In this document: in pieces, positions 42,486 through 51,559 of the stretch
Position numbering within the stretch: the first letter of the stretch is position 1
Layout of the letters: every line of letters begins with the position of its first letter
NCBI GenBank assembly: GCA_965276715.1
Contig: OZ255622.1
Location: 186,001-250,000 of the forward strand
Origin: CAXTPV01 sp965276715
GTDB taxonomy: Bacteria; Pseudomonadota; Alphaproteobacteria; Acetobacterales; Acetobacteraceae
Length of the DNA stretch: 64,000 bases
Direction of reading: 5' to 3'
Position numbers and translations under genes: made by a program
Notes under the pieces: generated by a model
Seen by the model: only the letters and a program-made list of their open reading frames with translations
Told to the model about the DNA's origin: nothing
The model's database searches: none

Positions 42486-43392
42486 ACCCGTGCATCGTCC
42501 GCCCCGATCCGCCCGACACCCTGTCGTCGCGATGCCCGATCTTCTCGATGACGGTTGCCACCAGCCGGTCGAGATGATGTCGAAGTGCGTCGAAGCCACG
42601 TCGCTTCTCGTTGCGTCGTTCATCCATGTAGAGCCCGCGCGCGATCTCGAGTTGCAGCACGTGGATACCCGCATCCGGCCGCCCGTAATGCCGGGTGACA
42701 AAGCCGCCGGCATATGGATCGTTGCGCCGAACGACATACCCGGAGTGCTGCAGACACTCTTCCACCAGCCCCACGATCTCGGGCGCGCAGGATGCGCCGT
42801 GCGCGTCGCCCAGCACGAAGCCGGCCGGCGCCCTGCTCCTGCCCGCGAGATCGTCGGGCATCGAGTGGCAGTCGATCAGCAGGCAGCGCCCGAACGCCTG
42901 CCTGGTCTCAGCGATCAGCGCCTGCAGCGCGACATGGTAGGGCTCCCAGCACGTCTCGATCCGCTGACGCGCCTCCTCGAAGCGCAGCTTGCGTCGATGG
43001 ATGACCTCGCCGTTCGCAACCACGCGTGCGACCGTCCCGAAACCGGCGGCAACACGGCGGCTCGTCGTGTTGCAATAGACGGGCAGCGGATCGGCAAACA
43101 TCTCCGGGTCGAGCTCCCAGCGCTCGCGATTGACATCACAGAACGCGCGCGGGAACGAGGCCGACAGCAGCGGCGCGCCCATGCCTGGAGCCGCCGCAAA
43201 CAACTCGTCGACAAAGCTGTCCTCGCTGCGGCGCAGCGCACGGGCATCGAGCCGCGAAGCAGCCACGAAGTCGGGGCGGTAGTCCCGTCCCGAGTGAGGC
43301 GACGCAAGGATGAGCGGGGACATCTGCGAGGAGGGCCGCACCAGCACGAGGGCAGGCCTCGGCGTTTCTACCGCCCGCAAGATCGCATTCAA
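42484..43392 (-). CDS. N-formylglutamate amidohydrolase
   Basis: This 302-residue zinc-dependent hydrolase family member has LASPHSGRDYRPDFV near the N-terminus, the SEDSFVDELFAAAP motif, FCDVNRERWELDP, LIDCHSMP and a C-terminal NDPYAGGFVTRHYG and LQLEIARGLYMDE. It would release formate from N-formylglutamate in histidine breakdown. No other hut genes are nearby. The ATG at 43392 precedes the conserved core without extra sequence. Confidence 0.92.
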   Translation of the reverse strand: MNAILRAVETPRPALVLVRPSSQMSPLILASPHSGRDYRPDFVAASRLDARALRRSEDSFVDELFAAAPGMGAPLLSASFPRAFCDVNRERWELDPEMFADPLPVYCNTTSRRVAAGFGTVARVVANGEVIHRRKLRFEEARQRIETCWEPYHVALQALIAETRQAFGRCLLIDCHSMPDDLAGRSRAPAGFVLGDAHGASCAPEIVGLVEECLQHSGYVVRRNDPYAGGFVTRHYGRPDAGIHVLQLEIARGLYMDERRNEKRRGFDALRHHLDRLVATVIEKIGHRDDRVSGGSGRTMHG

Positions 43393-43456
43393 CGTCTTGA
43401 TCGCCCAGCGTGACGACGGGTGATCTCGGATCGATGCCGATCGTCACCGCATCCGA

Positions 43457-43531
<75 letters not shown>

Positions 43532-43548
43532 CACCGGCCCGGTTGCTG

Positions 43549-43577
43549 TTCCTACCGTCGCTCTCCTGGACGCGCAA
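43549..43577 (-). promoter_or_regulatory. Promoter of tRNA-Val(GAC)
   Basis: TTGCGC (43572-43577), a 17-base spacer and TAGGAA (43549-43554) on the minus strand, 18 bases before the tRNA 5' end. Confidence 0.7.
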
Positions 43578-43606
43578 GCGGCGGCAATCATTGGTGCTCG
43601 TCACCG

Positions 43607-44086
43607 TCATGACCAGTCCGCTGACACGCTACCCAGATCCAGCGCCGCCTGCAGGATCCAGGTCGCACTGGCTCGATCGACGATACCGGCACGCTTGCTA
43701 CGGCTGAGATCCGCGTCCTCGACCAGGAACCTGTTGACCGCAGCGGATGACAGCCGTTCGTCCCACATTGCGGCCGGTAGCCCGGTCAACGCGGCCAGAT
43801 CGCGTGCCCAATCCCGCGCCGCCTGTGCCGCTGGTCCGAAACCGCCATCCATCGACAGCGGCAGCCCGACGACGAGGCCACCCACGTCCTGGGACTTGGC
43901 GATCGCCGAGATCTCGGTCGCGTTCACCGCCAGCTTGCGCCGCGGCAGCGTTCCGAACGGCGAGGCGAGCACCAGCCGCACGTCGGACAAGGCGAGACCG
44001 ATCCGCTTGCGGCCCGGATCGATTCCCAGGATCCGCTGATGCCTCGACAGTTCGCCACGCAAGTCGGTCAGGTTGATGAGCGCCAT
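43607..44086 (-). CDS. ruvX: RuvX (YqgF) pre-16S rRNA nuclease / Holliday junction resolvase-like
   Basis: This 159-residue RNase H-fold nuclease has ILGIDPGRKRIGLALSD (first Asp and glycine loop), VVGLPLSMDG, WDERLSS (catalytic Glu) and DRASATWILQ (last Asp). In E. coli the family matures the 5' end of 16S rRNA. ATG 44086 gives MALINLTDLRGELSRHQRIL. It is divergent from gatC with 80 bases between the starts. Confidence 0.92.
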   Translation of the reverse strand: MALINLTDLRGELSRHQRILGIDPGRKRIGLALSDVRLVLASPFGTLPRRKLAVNATEISAIAKSQDVGGLVVGLPLSMDGGFGPAAQAARDWARDLAALTGLPAAMWDERLSSAAVNRFLVEDADLSRSKRAGIVDRASATWILQAALDLGSVSADWS

Positions 44087-44166
44087 ACCGAGCCTTATGG
44101 TCCGCGCCAGCCGTTTTCTGCCAGCCGTCATTGAGCGCATGGGCGATCTCACAGCAAGGGCTCTTC

Positions 44167-44454
44167 ATGTCGCTCGATATCGCGACCGTCAGACGTATCG
44201 CCAAGCTCGCCCGCATCAGGGTGGACGAGGAGGAGCTCGCGCGGCTGGGCTCCGAGCTCGGCGCCATCATCCAGTGGGTCGAGCAGTTGAACGAGGTCGA
44301 TGTCGAGGGTGTCGAGCCGCTGACGGGCGCCGTCGCCACCAGGCTTCGCATGCGCGACGACGTCGTGACCGATGGCGGCAAGCGCGACGAGGTCCTCGCC
44401 AACGCGACCGATCCGCAGCGAGGCTATTTCACGGTTCCGAAGGTCGTCGAATGA
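44167..44454 (+). CDS. gatC: Aspartyl/glutamyl-tRNA amidotransferase subunit C
   Basis: This 95-residue small subunit stabilises GatA and links it to GatB. It has the family pattern: SLDIATVRRIAKLARIRVDEEE, LGAIIQWVEQLNEVDVEGVEP, and a C-terminal DVVTDGG....ANATDPQRGYFTVPKVVE. ATG 44167 is the conserved start. Its stop overlaps gatA as ATGA. Confidence 0.95.
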   Translation: MSLDIATVRRIAKLARIRVDEEELARLGSELGAIIQWVEQLNEVDVEGVEPLTGAVATRLRMRDDVVTDGGKRDEVLANATDPQRGYFTVPKVVE

Positions 44455-45959
44455 CTCCTACTGACTTCACCGTGGCGGGCGCCGGTGACGCGTTGCGTCG
44501 CCGCGACATCAGCGCGCGCGAGCTGACCATCGCGCATCTCGACGCGATCGACGCTCTCGACGGGCAACTTAATTGCTTCATCACGCCCACTCCGGACCGC
44601 GCCTTGTCGCAGGCGGATGCCGCCGACGCGGCACTCGCGCACGGCGAGGCATCCCCGCTCACCGGCATCCCGCTCGCGATCAAGGACCTGTTCTGCACCG
44701 CGGGGATACGAACGACGGCGGCGAGCCGCATGCTCGGCTCCTTCACGCCACCCTACGAAAGCACGGTGACGGCGCGCCTGCTCGCCGACGGCGCCGTCTT
44801 CCTCGGCAAGACCAACCTCGACGAATTCGCCATGGGCTCATCGAACATGAGCTCGGCCTACGGCCCGGTACGCAATCCGTGGCAACGAAGCGGCGAGAAC
44901 AGGACCGGACCGGCGGACGAAGGCGTCAAGCTTGTTCCCGGCGGCTCGTCGGGTGGCTCCGCGGCTGCCGTCGCGGCGCGGCTCGCCTTGGGTGCCACCG
45001 CGACCGACACCGGTGGTTCGATCCGCCAGCCGGCGTCGTTCTGCGGCATCGCCGGCATCAAGCCCACCTATGGACGCTGCTCCCGTTTCGGTATCGTCGC
45101 GTTTGCGAGCTCGCTCGACCAGGCTGGGCCCGTTGCCCGGACGATCGAGGACTGCGCGATCCTGCTCGGCTCGATGGCGGGGTTCGATCCCAACGACAGC
45201 ACAAGTGCCGATCATCCGGTTCCCGACTTCCGCGCGGCCTGCAAGCGGGGGATCCGCGGCCTGCGTGTCGGCATCCCGCGCGAATACCGGATGGACGGGA
45301 CGCCCGATGAGATCGTACGTCTCTGGGAACAAGGCATCGTCTGGCTTCGCGAGGGCGGCGCCGAGATCGTCGACGTGTCGCTGCCCCATACCAAATATGG
45401 TCTCGCCACCTACTATGTCGTGGCACCGGCCGAATGCTCGTCCAACCTGGCGCGCTATGACGGCGTCCGGTTCGGCCTGCGCGAGCCCGGCCGCGACCTC
45501 GGCGCCCTCTACGAGAACACCCGTGATGCCGGCTTCGGCGCGGAGGTCAAGCGGCGGATCCTGATCGGGACCTACGTCCTGTCCTCGGGCTACTACGACG
45601 CCTACTACCTCAAGGCACAAAAGGTGAGGGCGCTCATCCTGCGCGATTTCACCGAGGCCTTTGCCAAGGTCGACGCCCTGCTGACCCCGACCACGCCCAC
45701 CTCCGCGTTCGCACAGGGCGAGCGCATGGACGACCCGGTGACGATGTATCTGAACGACATCTTCACCGTGCCCTCCAGCATGGCAGGTGTTCCGGCCCTG
45801 TCCGTGCCAGCCGGCCTCGACCATCGAGGCCTGCCGCTCGGCCTGCAGGTGATCGGGCGCCCGTTCGACGAGGAGACCATCATCGCGGTGGGGCAGGTGA
45901 TCGAAAACAGTGCAGGTTTCATCCATCGGCCCACCATCCACGCGGGTGCGCACCGATGA
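44451..45959 (+). CDS. gatA: Aspartyl/glutamyl-tRNA amidotransferase subunit A
   Basis: This 502-residue amidase produces ammonia from glutamine to convert Glu-tRNA-Gln or Asp-tRNA-Asn. The Ser-cisSer-Lys triad is present: Lys78 in AIKDLF, the serines in PGGSSGGSAAA near 166-167, and TDTGGSIRQPA near 190. ATG 44451 overlaps gatC; its stop overlaps gatB as ATGA. Together the three genes form a tightly coupled operon. Confidence 0.96.
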   Translation: MTPTDFTVAGAGDALRRRDISARELTIAHLDAIDALDGQLNCFITPTPDRALSQADAADAALAHGEASPLTGIPLAIKDLFCTAGIRTTAASRMLGSFTPPYESTVTARLLADGAVFLGKTNLDEFAMGSSNMSSAYGPVRNPWQRSGENRTGPADEGVKLVPGGSSGGSAAAVAARLALGATATDTGGSIRQPASFCGIAGIKPTYGRCSRFGIVAFASSLDQAGPVARTIEDCAILLGSMAGFDPNDSTSADHPVPDFRAACKRGIRGLRVGIPREYRMDGTPDEIVRLWEQGIVWLREGGAEIVDVSLPHTKYGLATYYVVAPAECSSNLARYDGVRFGLREPGRDLGALYENTRDAGFGAEVKRRILIGTYVLSSGYYDAYYLKAQKVRALILRDFTEAFAKVDALLTPTTPTSAFAQGERMDDPVTMYLNDIFTVPSSMAGVPALSVPAGLDHRGLPLGLQVIGRPFDEETIIAVGQVIENSAGFIHRPTIHAGAHR

Positions 45960-47407
45960 GCTATCTCGTCGAAGGCACGACCGGCCCGTGGGAGGTCGTC
46001 ATCGGCCTCGAAATCCACGCGCAGGTCATCAGCCGTGCCAAGCTGTTTTCCGGTGCGGCCACCGAGTTCGGCGCCGAGCCGAACAGTCAAGTCAGCTTCG
46101 TCGACGCCGCGTTTCCGGGAATGTTGCCTGTCATCAACCGCGAATGCGTGGCCCAGGCCATCAGGACCGGCCTCGGTATCGACGCACGGATCAACATCGT
46201 CAGCCGCTTCGACCGGAAGAACTACTTCTACGCCGACCTGCCGTCCGGCTACCAGATCAGCCAGTTCGAGCACCCGATCGTCGGCGCCGGCCGAATCGAG
46301 ATCGAACTCGCCGACGGCAGCACACGCGCGATCGGCGTCACGCGCCTGCATCTCGAACAGGACGCCGGCAAATCCCTCCACGACCAGGATCCCGAGCGCT
46401 CCTTCATCGACCTGAACCGTTCCGGCGTCGCGTTGATGGAGATCGTCAGCGAACCAGATCTGCGCAGTCCCGAGGAGGCGGGTGCCTACATCCGCAAGCT
46501 CCGCTCCATCCTGCGCTATCTCGGCACCTGCGACGGCAACATGGACGAGGGATCGCTACGGGCCGACGTGAACGTGTCCGTCCGCAAGTCGGGCGAACCG
46601 TTCCGCACTCGCTGTGAGGTCAAGAACGTGAACTCGGTGCGCTTCGTGATGCAGGCGATCGAGGTCGAAGCCCACCGGCAGGTCGAGATCTGGGAGCGGG
46701 GAAGCACGGTCGACCAGGAGACGCGCCTGTTCGATCCCGCGCGCGGCCAGACCCGTTCCCTGCGCAGCAAGGAGGACGCCCACGATTATCGCTATTTTCC
46801 GGATCCGGACCTGGTGCCGCTCGTCCTCGACGAGGCCTGGATCGAGCAGCTGCGCGCAGGCCTTCCAGAGCTGCCCGATGCCAAGCGTGCCCGCATCGTC
46901 CGCGACTACGGCCTGACCCCGTACGACGCCTCCGTTCTGGTGGCCGAACAGGCCGTCGCCGCCTACTACGAGATCGTGGCCGGCGGCCGCGATCCGAAAC
47001 TGGCGGCGAACTGGGTCATCGGCGATCTGTTCGCCGCCCTCAACAAGGCAGGCCTCTCGATTTCCCAGAGTCCGGTCTCGGCCGGCGCACTCGGCAGCCT
47101 GCTAGACTTGGTGGCCGACGGCACCATCAACGGCAAGATCGCCAAGGAGGTGTTCGAGGCGATGGTCGAAACCGGGGAGAGTCCCGCGGCGATCGTCGAG
47201 CATCGCGGCCTCCGACAGGTAACCGACACCGGCGCGATCGACCAGGCGGTGGCCCAGATCCTGGCGTCGAACGCTGACAAGCTCGCCGATTATCGTAACG
47301 GCAAGGACAAGCTGTTCGGCTTCTTTGTCGGTCAGGTCATGAAGGCGATGGCCGGCAAGGGGAACCCGGCCCTGGTCAACGAGGCCCTGAGACGCGCGCT
47401 GTCCTGA
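45956..47407 (+). CDS. gatB: Aspartyl/glutamyl-tRNA amidotransferase subunit B
   Basis: This 483-residue kinase-like subunit activates the misacylated tRNA. The N-terminal cradle has EVVIGLEIHAQV, NRKNYFYADLPSGYQISQ-type sequence (here FDRKNYFYADLPSGYQIS), and the nucleotide site LEQDAGKSLHD and DLNRSGVALMEIVSEPD. The C-terminal YqeY-like tail is complete (FFVGQVMKAMAGKGNP). Its presence implies an indirect route to Gln-tRNA and/or Asn-tRNA. Confidence 0.96.
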   Translation: MSYLVEGTTGPWEVVIGLEIHAQVISRAKLFSGAATEFGAEPNSQVSFVDAAFPGMLPVINRECVAQAIRTGLGIDARINIVSRFDRKNYFYADLPSGYQISQFEHPIVGAGRIEIELADGSTRAIGVTRLHLEQDAGKSLHDQDPERSFIDLNRSGVALMEIVSEPDLRSPEEAGAYIRKLRSILRYLGTCDGNMDEGSLRADVNVSVRKSGEPFRTRCEVKNVNSVRFVMQAIEVEAHRQVEIWERGSTVDQETRLFDPARGQTRSLRSKEDAHDYRYFPDPDLVPLVLDEAWIEQLRAGLPELPDAKRARIVRDYGLTPYDASVLVAEQAVAAYYEIVAGGRDPKLAANWVIGDLFAALNKAGLSISQSPVSAGALGSLLDLVADGTINGKIAKEVFEAMVETGESPAAIVEHRGLRQVTDTGAIDQAVAQILASNADKLADYRNGKDKLFGFFVGQVMKAMAGKGNPALVNEALRRALS

Positions 47408-47521
47408 AAGACCAACAAAGAGATGCGCCGCTATGTGGTCACTTTAAGGACATCTCTGGCGGCGACTCGATCCCCGGTCCCATCCAGCGCCTGAGCCGGT
47501 CGGTCGAGGCGACCCAGTCGT

Positions 47522-47550
47522 TTGACGCGGCTGTTGCGCCCCCCTAAGAC
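47522..47550 (+). promoter_or_regulatory. Promoter of tRNA-Ser
   Basis: TTGACG (47522-47527), a 17-base spacer and TAAGAC (47545-47550), 34 bases before the tRNA 5' end. The 177 bases between gatB and the tRNA hold nothing else I can name. Confidence 0.7.
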
Positions 47551-47584
47551 TGCCCCTGCAAACGCCGTGTTTGCACCTCTCGGC

Positions 47585-47677
47585 GGAGGGGTGGCCGAGT
47601 GGCTGAAGGCGGCGGTTTGCTAAACCGTTGTAGTCCGTCAAGGGCTACCGTGGGTTCGAATCCCATCCCCTCCGCCA
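47585..47677 (+). tRNA. tRNA-Ser (anticodon GCT)
   Basis: The long-variable-arm cloverleaf has acceptor GGAGGGG/CCCCTCC, anticodon loop TTGCTAA, a variable arm TGTAGTCCGTCAAGGGCTACC, T arm GGGTTCGAATCCC and an encoded CCA after a G discriminator. Confidence 0.97.
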
Positions 47678-47689
47678 CCCTCGTCGACC

Positions 47690-48043
47690 TCAGACAATCC
47701 GTGTCAATCGCCGGGCAAGATGGACCAGGCAGGCCTGATCATCGACCTGAAGTTGTCGGAACGCCTCGATCAGCGTCTGCTCCTGGCCTGCGCGGGAAGC
47801 TGACGCTCCGTTCGTGGCGTTTTCCGCGGACATCTCCGGCCGCAGCAGACGCACCGGAACCTCCAACGCCTTGGCGATCTGCACGGCTTTGCCTGCGAAG
47901 CCCGAGCGCCCCGTTTCCCACTGTGCGACGAGGCTCCGTGACACCCCTGCCGCCTTCGCCAACTGGTCCTGCGTGAGATGTCGACTCTGGCGGATCGTCT
48001 TCATGCGTTCGCCCGCGTGCGTGTCTTTCCGTCCAGCGACCAT
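47690..48043 (-). CDS. XRE-family helix-turn-helix regulator
   Basis: This 117-residue protein has a Cro/C1-type HTH at about residues 14-68: KTIRQSRHLTQDQLAKAAGVSRSLVAQWETG is the recognition region (given by its ends, residues about 15-45). The C-terminal part (MSAENATNGASASR...AFRQLQVDDQACLVHLARRL) is an unassigned helical segment. ATG 48043 has GAGGGA upstream; a GTG directly before it is an alternative. It follows the NRAMP gene on the same strand after 207 bases with lower GC content, and is convergent with tRNA-Ser. There are no phage genes around it. Confidence 0.85.
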   Translation of the reverse strand: MVAGRKDTHAGERMKTIRQSRHLTQDQLAKAAGVSRSLVAQWETGRSGFAGKAVQIAKALEVPVRLLRPEMSAENATNGASASRAGQEQTLIEAFRQLQVDDQACLVHLARRLTRIV

Positions 48044-48250
48044 CACAAAGCTTCCCTCATTGAATTTTCGTGGAGCTAAAAGCCCAGATATAACAGAGCT
48101 CCGTCCCGACGGCGAGACGATAACTTTAACGCAAGCGTCACCTGCAACGCCCCGTCTGTCTAACAGGACCAGTGTCGTTCTGACAACGGAATTGTTGGTG
48201 TCGACGACAGGACAGACAGGGGGTTAGCGGGTCCTCGCGGTCCCCTGTCG

Positions 48251-49516
48251 TCAGAACATTCCCACACCCTGCAAGCCTCCGAAAACGCCGAACAATGCCG
48301 TCACGCTCGAGACCGCGATCACGACCCAGAGATAGGGGCCACGGAGACGATGCGCCGGAGGCAACGCCTTGACGGCCAGCGCGATCAGGAAGCCGAGGAC
48401 GAGCGGAAGCAGCAACGCGTTCATGATCTGCACGTCGATGTTAAGCGAGACCAGGTCCGGCCATAGCCCGACCAGCACGCTTCCACCGATCACCGCCACC
48501 GCGTAGATCCCGTAGAACCAGCTGGCTTCCAGCGGCTTGTGCTCGAGCGAATGACGATAGCCTGTCACCTCGCCCACCCCCCAGGCGAGAGCCAGCGAAC
48601 AGACGATCGCCGCCACCATGCCCGCGCCCAGCACACCGAGACCGAAGACCAGGTGCCCGGTGGTGGTGCCCAGGATGGGAGTCAGCGCCTCGCTCATCTC
48701 TCCGACCGAGTTGAGGCTGGTCTGGCCGCTCTTGGCCCCGATGGTCGCCGCGGTCGCCACCAGCACCGCCGCCATCACGAGCTGCGTCAGGACCGCGCCA
48801 ACCGCCGTATCGATCCGTGCATGAGTGAAATGCTCGGGACGAAGCCGCTTATCGGCAATCGCCGACTGCTGATAGAAGATCATCCACGGCATGATCACCG
48901 CTCCGATGTTCGCGGCCGCGAGAAACAGATAGTCCACGTTGCCGATCGGGATGCTCGTGGCACCGCGGATCATCTCCGGCAATTTCGGGCCCGCCTCCCA
49001 GGCCACGCCGAAGAATGCGACCTCGAACAAGCCGAGCGCGATCGCCACGCGTTCCACGCGGCGATACGACCCTGTCGTGACGACGGCGAGCAGACAGAAA
49101 GCAGCGAGGGTCAGGCTGAGGCCCCTCGGTATGCCGTAGAGCTCGCCGACACCGGCCACCCCCGACATTTCCGTCAGCAGCGCTCCCATGGTCGCGACAC
49201 CCAGGCCGCACACCGACACCCAGGCCCAGAACGAACCGAACGTGTCGCGAATGAGCTCGCCGTGACCTCGGCCCGTGAAGACACCCAGCCTGACGGTCAG
49301 TTCCTGCACCATGTAGAGAATCGGCATGAGCAGGAATTGCAGCAGGAGCAGGCGATAGCCCCACTGCACGCCGCTCTGGCCAGCGGTGATCACACTGCCC
49401 ACGTCCGTATCCGCAAGCATGACGACGAGGCCTGGCCCGAACACCGCGATGGCCAACCGGCCGCTCAATCGTCGCGGGCGTCGACCGGACGACACCGCAC
49501 CCTGCTGCTCTATCAA
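48251..49516 (-). CDS. NRAMP-related divalent metal transporter with altered metal-site motifs
   Basis: This 421-residue, 11-helix transporter belongs to the NRAMP superfamily (GVQWGYRLLLLQFLL, QELTVRLGVFTGRGHGELI). In canonical NRAMP helix 1 has DPGN and helix 6 MPHN; here they read DVGS (LADTDVGSVITA) and MPWM (AVIMPWMIFYQQ), so Asn, Pro and His are replaced while the Asp and Met remain. Such variants include NRAMP-related magnesium transporters, so the substrate may be Mg or Mn rather than Fe. TTG 49516 has AGGAG nine bases upstream. Confidence 0.85.
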   Translation of the reverse strand: MIEQQGAVSSGRRPRRLSGRLAIAVFGPGLVVMLADTDVGSVITAGQSGVQWGYRLLLLQFLLMPILYMVQELTVRLGVFTGRGHGELIRDTFGSFWAWVSVCGLGVATMGALLTEMSGVAGVGELYGIPRGLSLTLAAFCLLAVVTTGSYRRVERVAIALGLFEVAFFGVAWEAGPKLPEMIRGATSIPIGNVDYLFLAAANIGAVIMPWMIFYQQSAIADKRLRPEHFTHARIDTAVGAVLTQLVMAAVLVATAATIGAKSGQTSLNSVGEMSEALTPILGTTTGHLVFGLGVLGAGMVAAIVCSLALAWGVGEVTGYRHSLEHKPLEASWFYGIYAVAVIGGSVLVGLWPDLVSLNIDVQIMNALLLPLVLGFLIALAVKALPPAHRLRGPYLWVVIAVSSVTALFGVFGGLQGVGMF

Positions 49517-49621
49517 GCTGACGAACTCCTCACTGCGATGTGCAAGTGAGAGCTATTCGCAAATGGCTCGCGGCACAAGCGCCGTCCACGCGGACGCAAG
49601 CGAGGAGGGCAGGATGCCGGT

Positions 49622-50725
49622 CTATGCGACCAGCGGATGCCTCTCGCGATGGTCGGCGGCCAGACCGTCCGGAAGAAAGATCTGGCAATGAGCGCCATCG
49701 ATCGACAGCCGCACCGGCTCGTGCACGCGGGTGGCGTCGGCGCCATCGGTCTGGACGACGAGCATCGTCTTGTCGGTCAGTTCGACATGCAGCAGCGTCA
49801 GGCCGCCCAGGCGTTCGGCGATCAACGCCCTGCCGGCGATCGGACCATTGTCGTTGATCGCGATATGCTCCGGGCGTACTCCGAGCGTGACGTTCATTCC
49901 CGAATTGATCCGGTCGGTCGCGACGGGGCTGGTCACGTGGATACCGCCCGGCCCATCGACGGTGGCGCCTGACTGGTCGACGACACTGACCGAAGCCGGC
50001 AGCAGGTTCATCCGCGGCGAGCCCATGAAGCCCGCCACGAACAGGTTGCGCGGCCGGTGATAGAGCTCGAGCGGCGAGCCGACTTGCTCGACCAAGCCCC
50101 CCTGGAGCACGACGATCTTGTCCGCCATCGTCATCGCTTCCACCTGGTCGTGGGTGACGTAGATCATCGTCGCGGCCAGTTGTTCGTGCAGGCTCGCGAG
50201 CTCGATCCGCATCTGGCCGCGCAGCGCCGCGTCGAGGTTCGACAGCGGCTCGTCGAACAGGAAGACCTTCGGCTTGCGCACGATCGAGCGCCCGATCGCG
50301 ACGCGCTGACGCTGGCCACCGGAGAGCTGGCCGGGCTTGCGCGCCAGATACGGCTCGAGCTGCAGGATCCGGGCGGCCTCGGCGACCTTCGCTTTTCGCT
50401 CGGCGACCGGCACCTTCGCCAGCCGCAACGCGAAGCCCATGTTCTCCTCCACCGTCATGTGCGGGTAGAGCGCATACGACTGGAACACCATCGCGAGCCC
50501 CCGGTCGGCCGGCCCGACCTCGTTGACCCGCTGCCCATCGATCAGCAGGTCGCCGTCGCTGATCTCCTCCAGCCCGGCGATCATCCGCAGCAGCGTCGAC
50601 TTGCCGCAACCCGACGGGCCCACGAACACCACGAACTCCCGGTCGGCCACGTCGAGCGTGACTCCCTTGATCGCCTCATGCCCGGCGTAGCTCTTGCGGA
50701 GGTTGCGCAATGCGAGAGTGGCCAT
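49622..50725 (-). CDS. Sugar/polyol ABC transporter ATPase (MalK/UgpC family)
   Basis: This 367-residue ATPase has Walker A GPSGCGKSTLL, Q-loop VFQSYALYPHMTV, signature LSGGQRQRVAIGR, Walker B FLFDEP and THDQVEAMT. A C-terminal TOBE-type regulatory domain (about 240-355: LGVRPEHIAI) follows, typical of CUT1 systems. It starts nine bases after the permease gene. It completes a three-gene operon that has no binding-protein gene. Confidence 0.92.
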   Translation of the reverse strand: MATLALRNLRKSYAGHEAIKGVTLDVADREFVVFVGPSGCGKSTLLRMIAGLEEISDGDLLIDGQRVNEVGPADRGLAMVFQSYALYPHMTVEENMGFALRLAKVPVAERKAKVAEAARILQLEPYLARKPGQLSGGQRQRVAIGRSIVRKPKVFLFDEPLSNLDAALRGQMRIELASLHEQLAATMIYVTHDQVEAMTMADKIVVLQGGLVEQVGSPLELYHRPRNLFVAGFMGSPRMNLLPASVSVVDQSGATVDGPGGIHVTSPVATDRINSGMNVTLGVRPEHIAINDNGPIAGRALIAERLGGLTLLHVELTDKTMLVVQTDGADATRVHEPVRLSIDGAHCQIFLPDGLAADHRERHPLVA

Positions 50726-50734
50726 ATCGGTCTC

Positions 50735-51556
50735 CTATTTGACGGCGCCGAATGTGAGCCCGCGCACAAGTTGACGCTGGCTGAGCCAGCCGAAGATCAG
50801 GATCGGCGCCACCGCAAGCGTCGATGCCGCCGAGAGCTTGCCGAAGAACAGGCCCTCGGGCGACGAGAACGACGCGATGAACTGGGTCAGCGGTGCGGCC
50901 TTCGACGAGGTGAGGTTGAGCGACCAGAACGCCTCGTTCCAGCACAGGATCAGCGACAGCAGCCCGGTCGACGCGACGCCTGGAAGTGCCAGCGGCAGCA
51001 GCACATGCCACAGTTCGCCGGTGCGTGTCGCACCGTCCATGCGGCCCGCCTCGAGGATGTCGCGCGGGACCTCTTTGAAGAAGGTGAACAGCATCCAGAC
51101 AACGATCGGCAGGTTCGACAACGCATAGACAATGATCAGGCCGGACCGGGTGTCGAGCAGGCCCGTGTTCTTCGCCAGCAGATAGATCGGGATCAGCACG
51201 CCGACCGGCGGCAGCATCTTCGTCGACAGCATCCAGAGCAGCGTGCCGCGCGTCCGCTTGGTCGGCGCGAACGCCATCACGTAGGTCGCCGGGATCGCCA
51301 GCAGCAACGCGACGACCGTGGCACCCACCGAGATCGCCACGCTGTTGAACGCGAACAGCAGGTAATTCGATCGCGCCTGCACCTCGGCGTAGCTCTGCAG
51401 CGTCGGGTGGAAGAACAGGCGTGGCGGCGTCGCCACCGCCGTCAGTTCGCTCTTGAACCCGGTCAGCACCATCCAGAAGATCGGAAAGAACATGATGATC
51501 GCGATCGCCCAGCCGAGAAGGCCGATCATCACCTTCTGCAACGCGCTCTGCTTCAT
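50735..51556 (-). CDS. Carbohydrate ABC transporter permease (MalG type)
   Basis: This 273-residue, six-helix permease has the EAA loop EVPRDILEAGRMDGATRTGELWHVLLPLALPGV (given by its ends, about residues 163-195) contacting the ATPase. It is closest in feel to polyol permeases such as SmoG/MtlG (FWMVLTGFKSE, WMLSTKMLPP). It starts three bases after the upstream permease stop. Confidence 0.92.
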   Translation of the reverse strand: MKQSALQKVMIGLLGWAIAIIMFFPIFWMVLTGFKSELTAVATPPRLFFHPTLQSYAEVQARSNYLLFAFNSVAISVGATVVALLLAIPATYVMAFAPTKRTRGTLLWMLSTKMLPPVGVLIPIYLLAKNTGLLDTRSGLIIVYALSNLPIVVWMLFTFFKEVPRDILEAGRMDGATRTGELWHVLLPLALPGVASTGLLSLILCWNEAFWSLNLTSSKAAPLTQFIASFSSPEGLFFGKLSAASTLAVAPILIFGWLSQRQLVRGLTFGAVK

Positions 51557-51559
51557 CGC

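Noticed and set aside
47690..48043. Prophage or genomic-island marker (XRE repressor next to tRNA-Ser)
   Set aside because: No integrase, direct repeat of the tRNA end, or phage gene is present; neighbours are core or transport genes.
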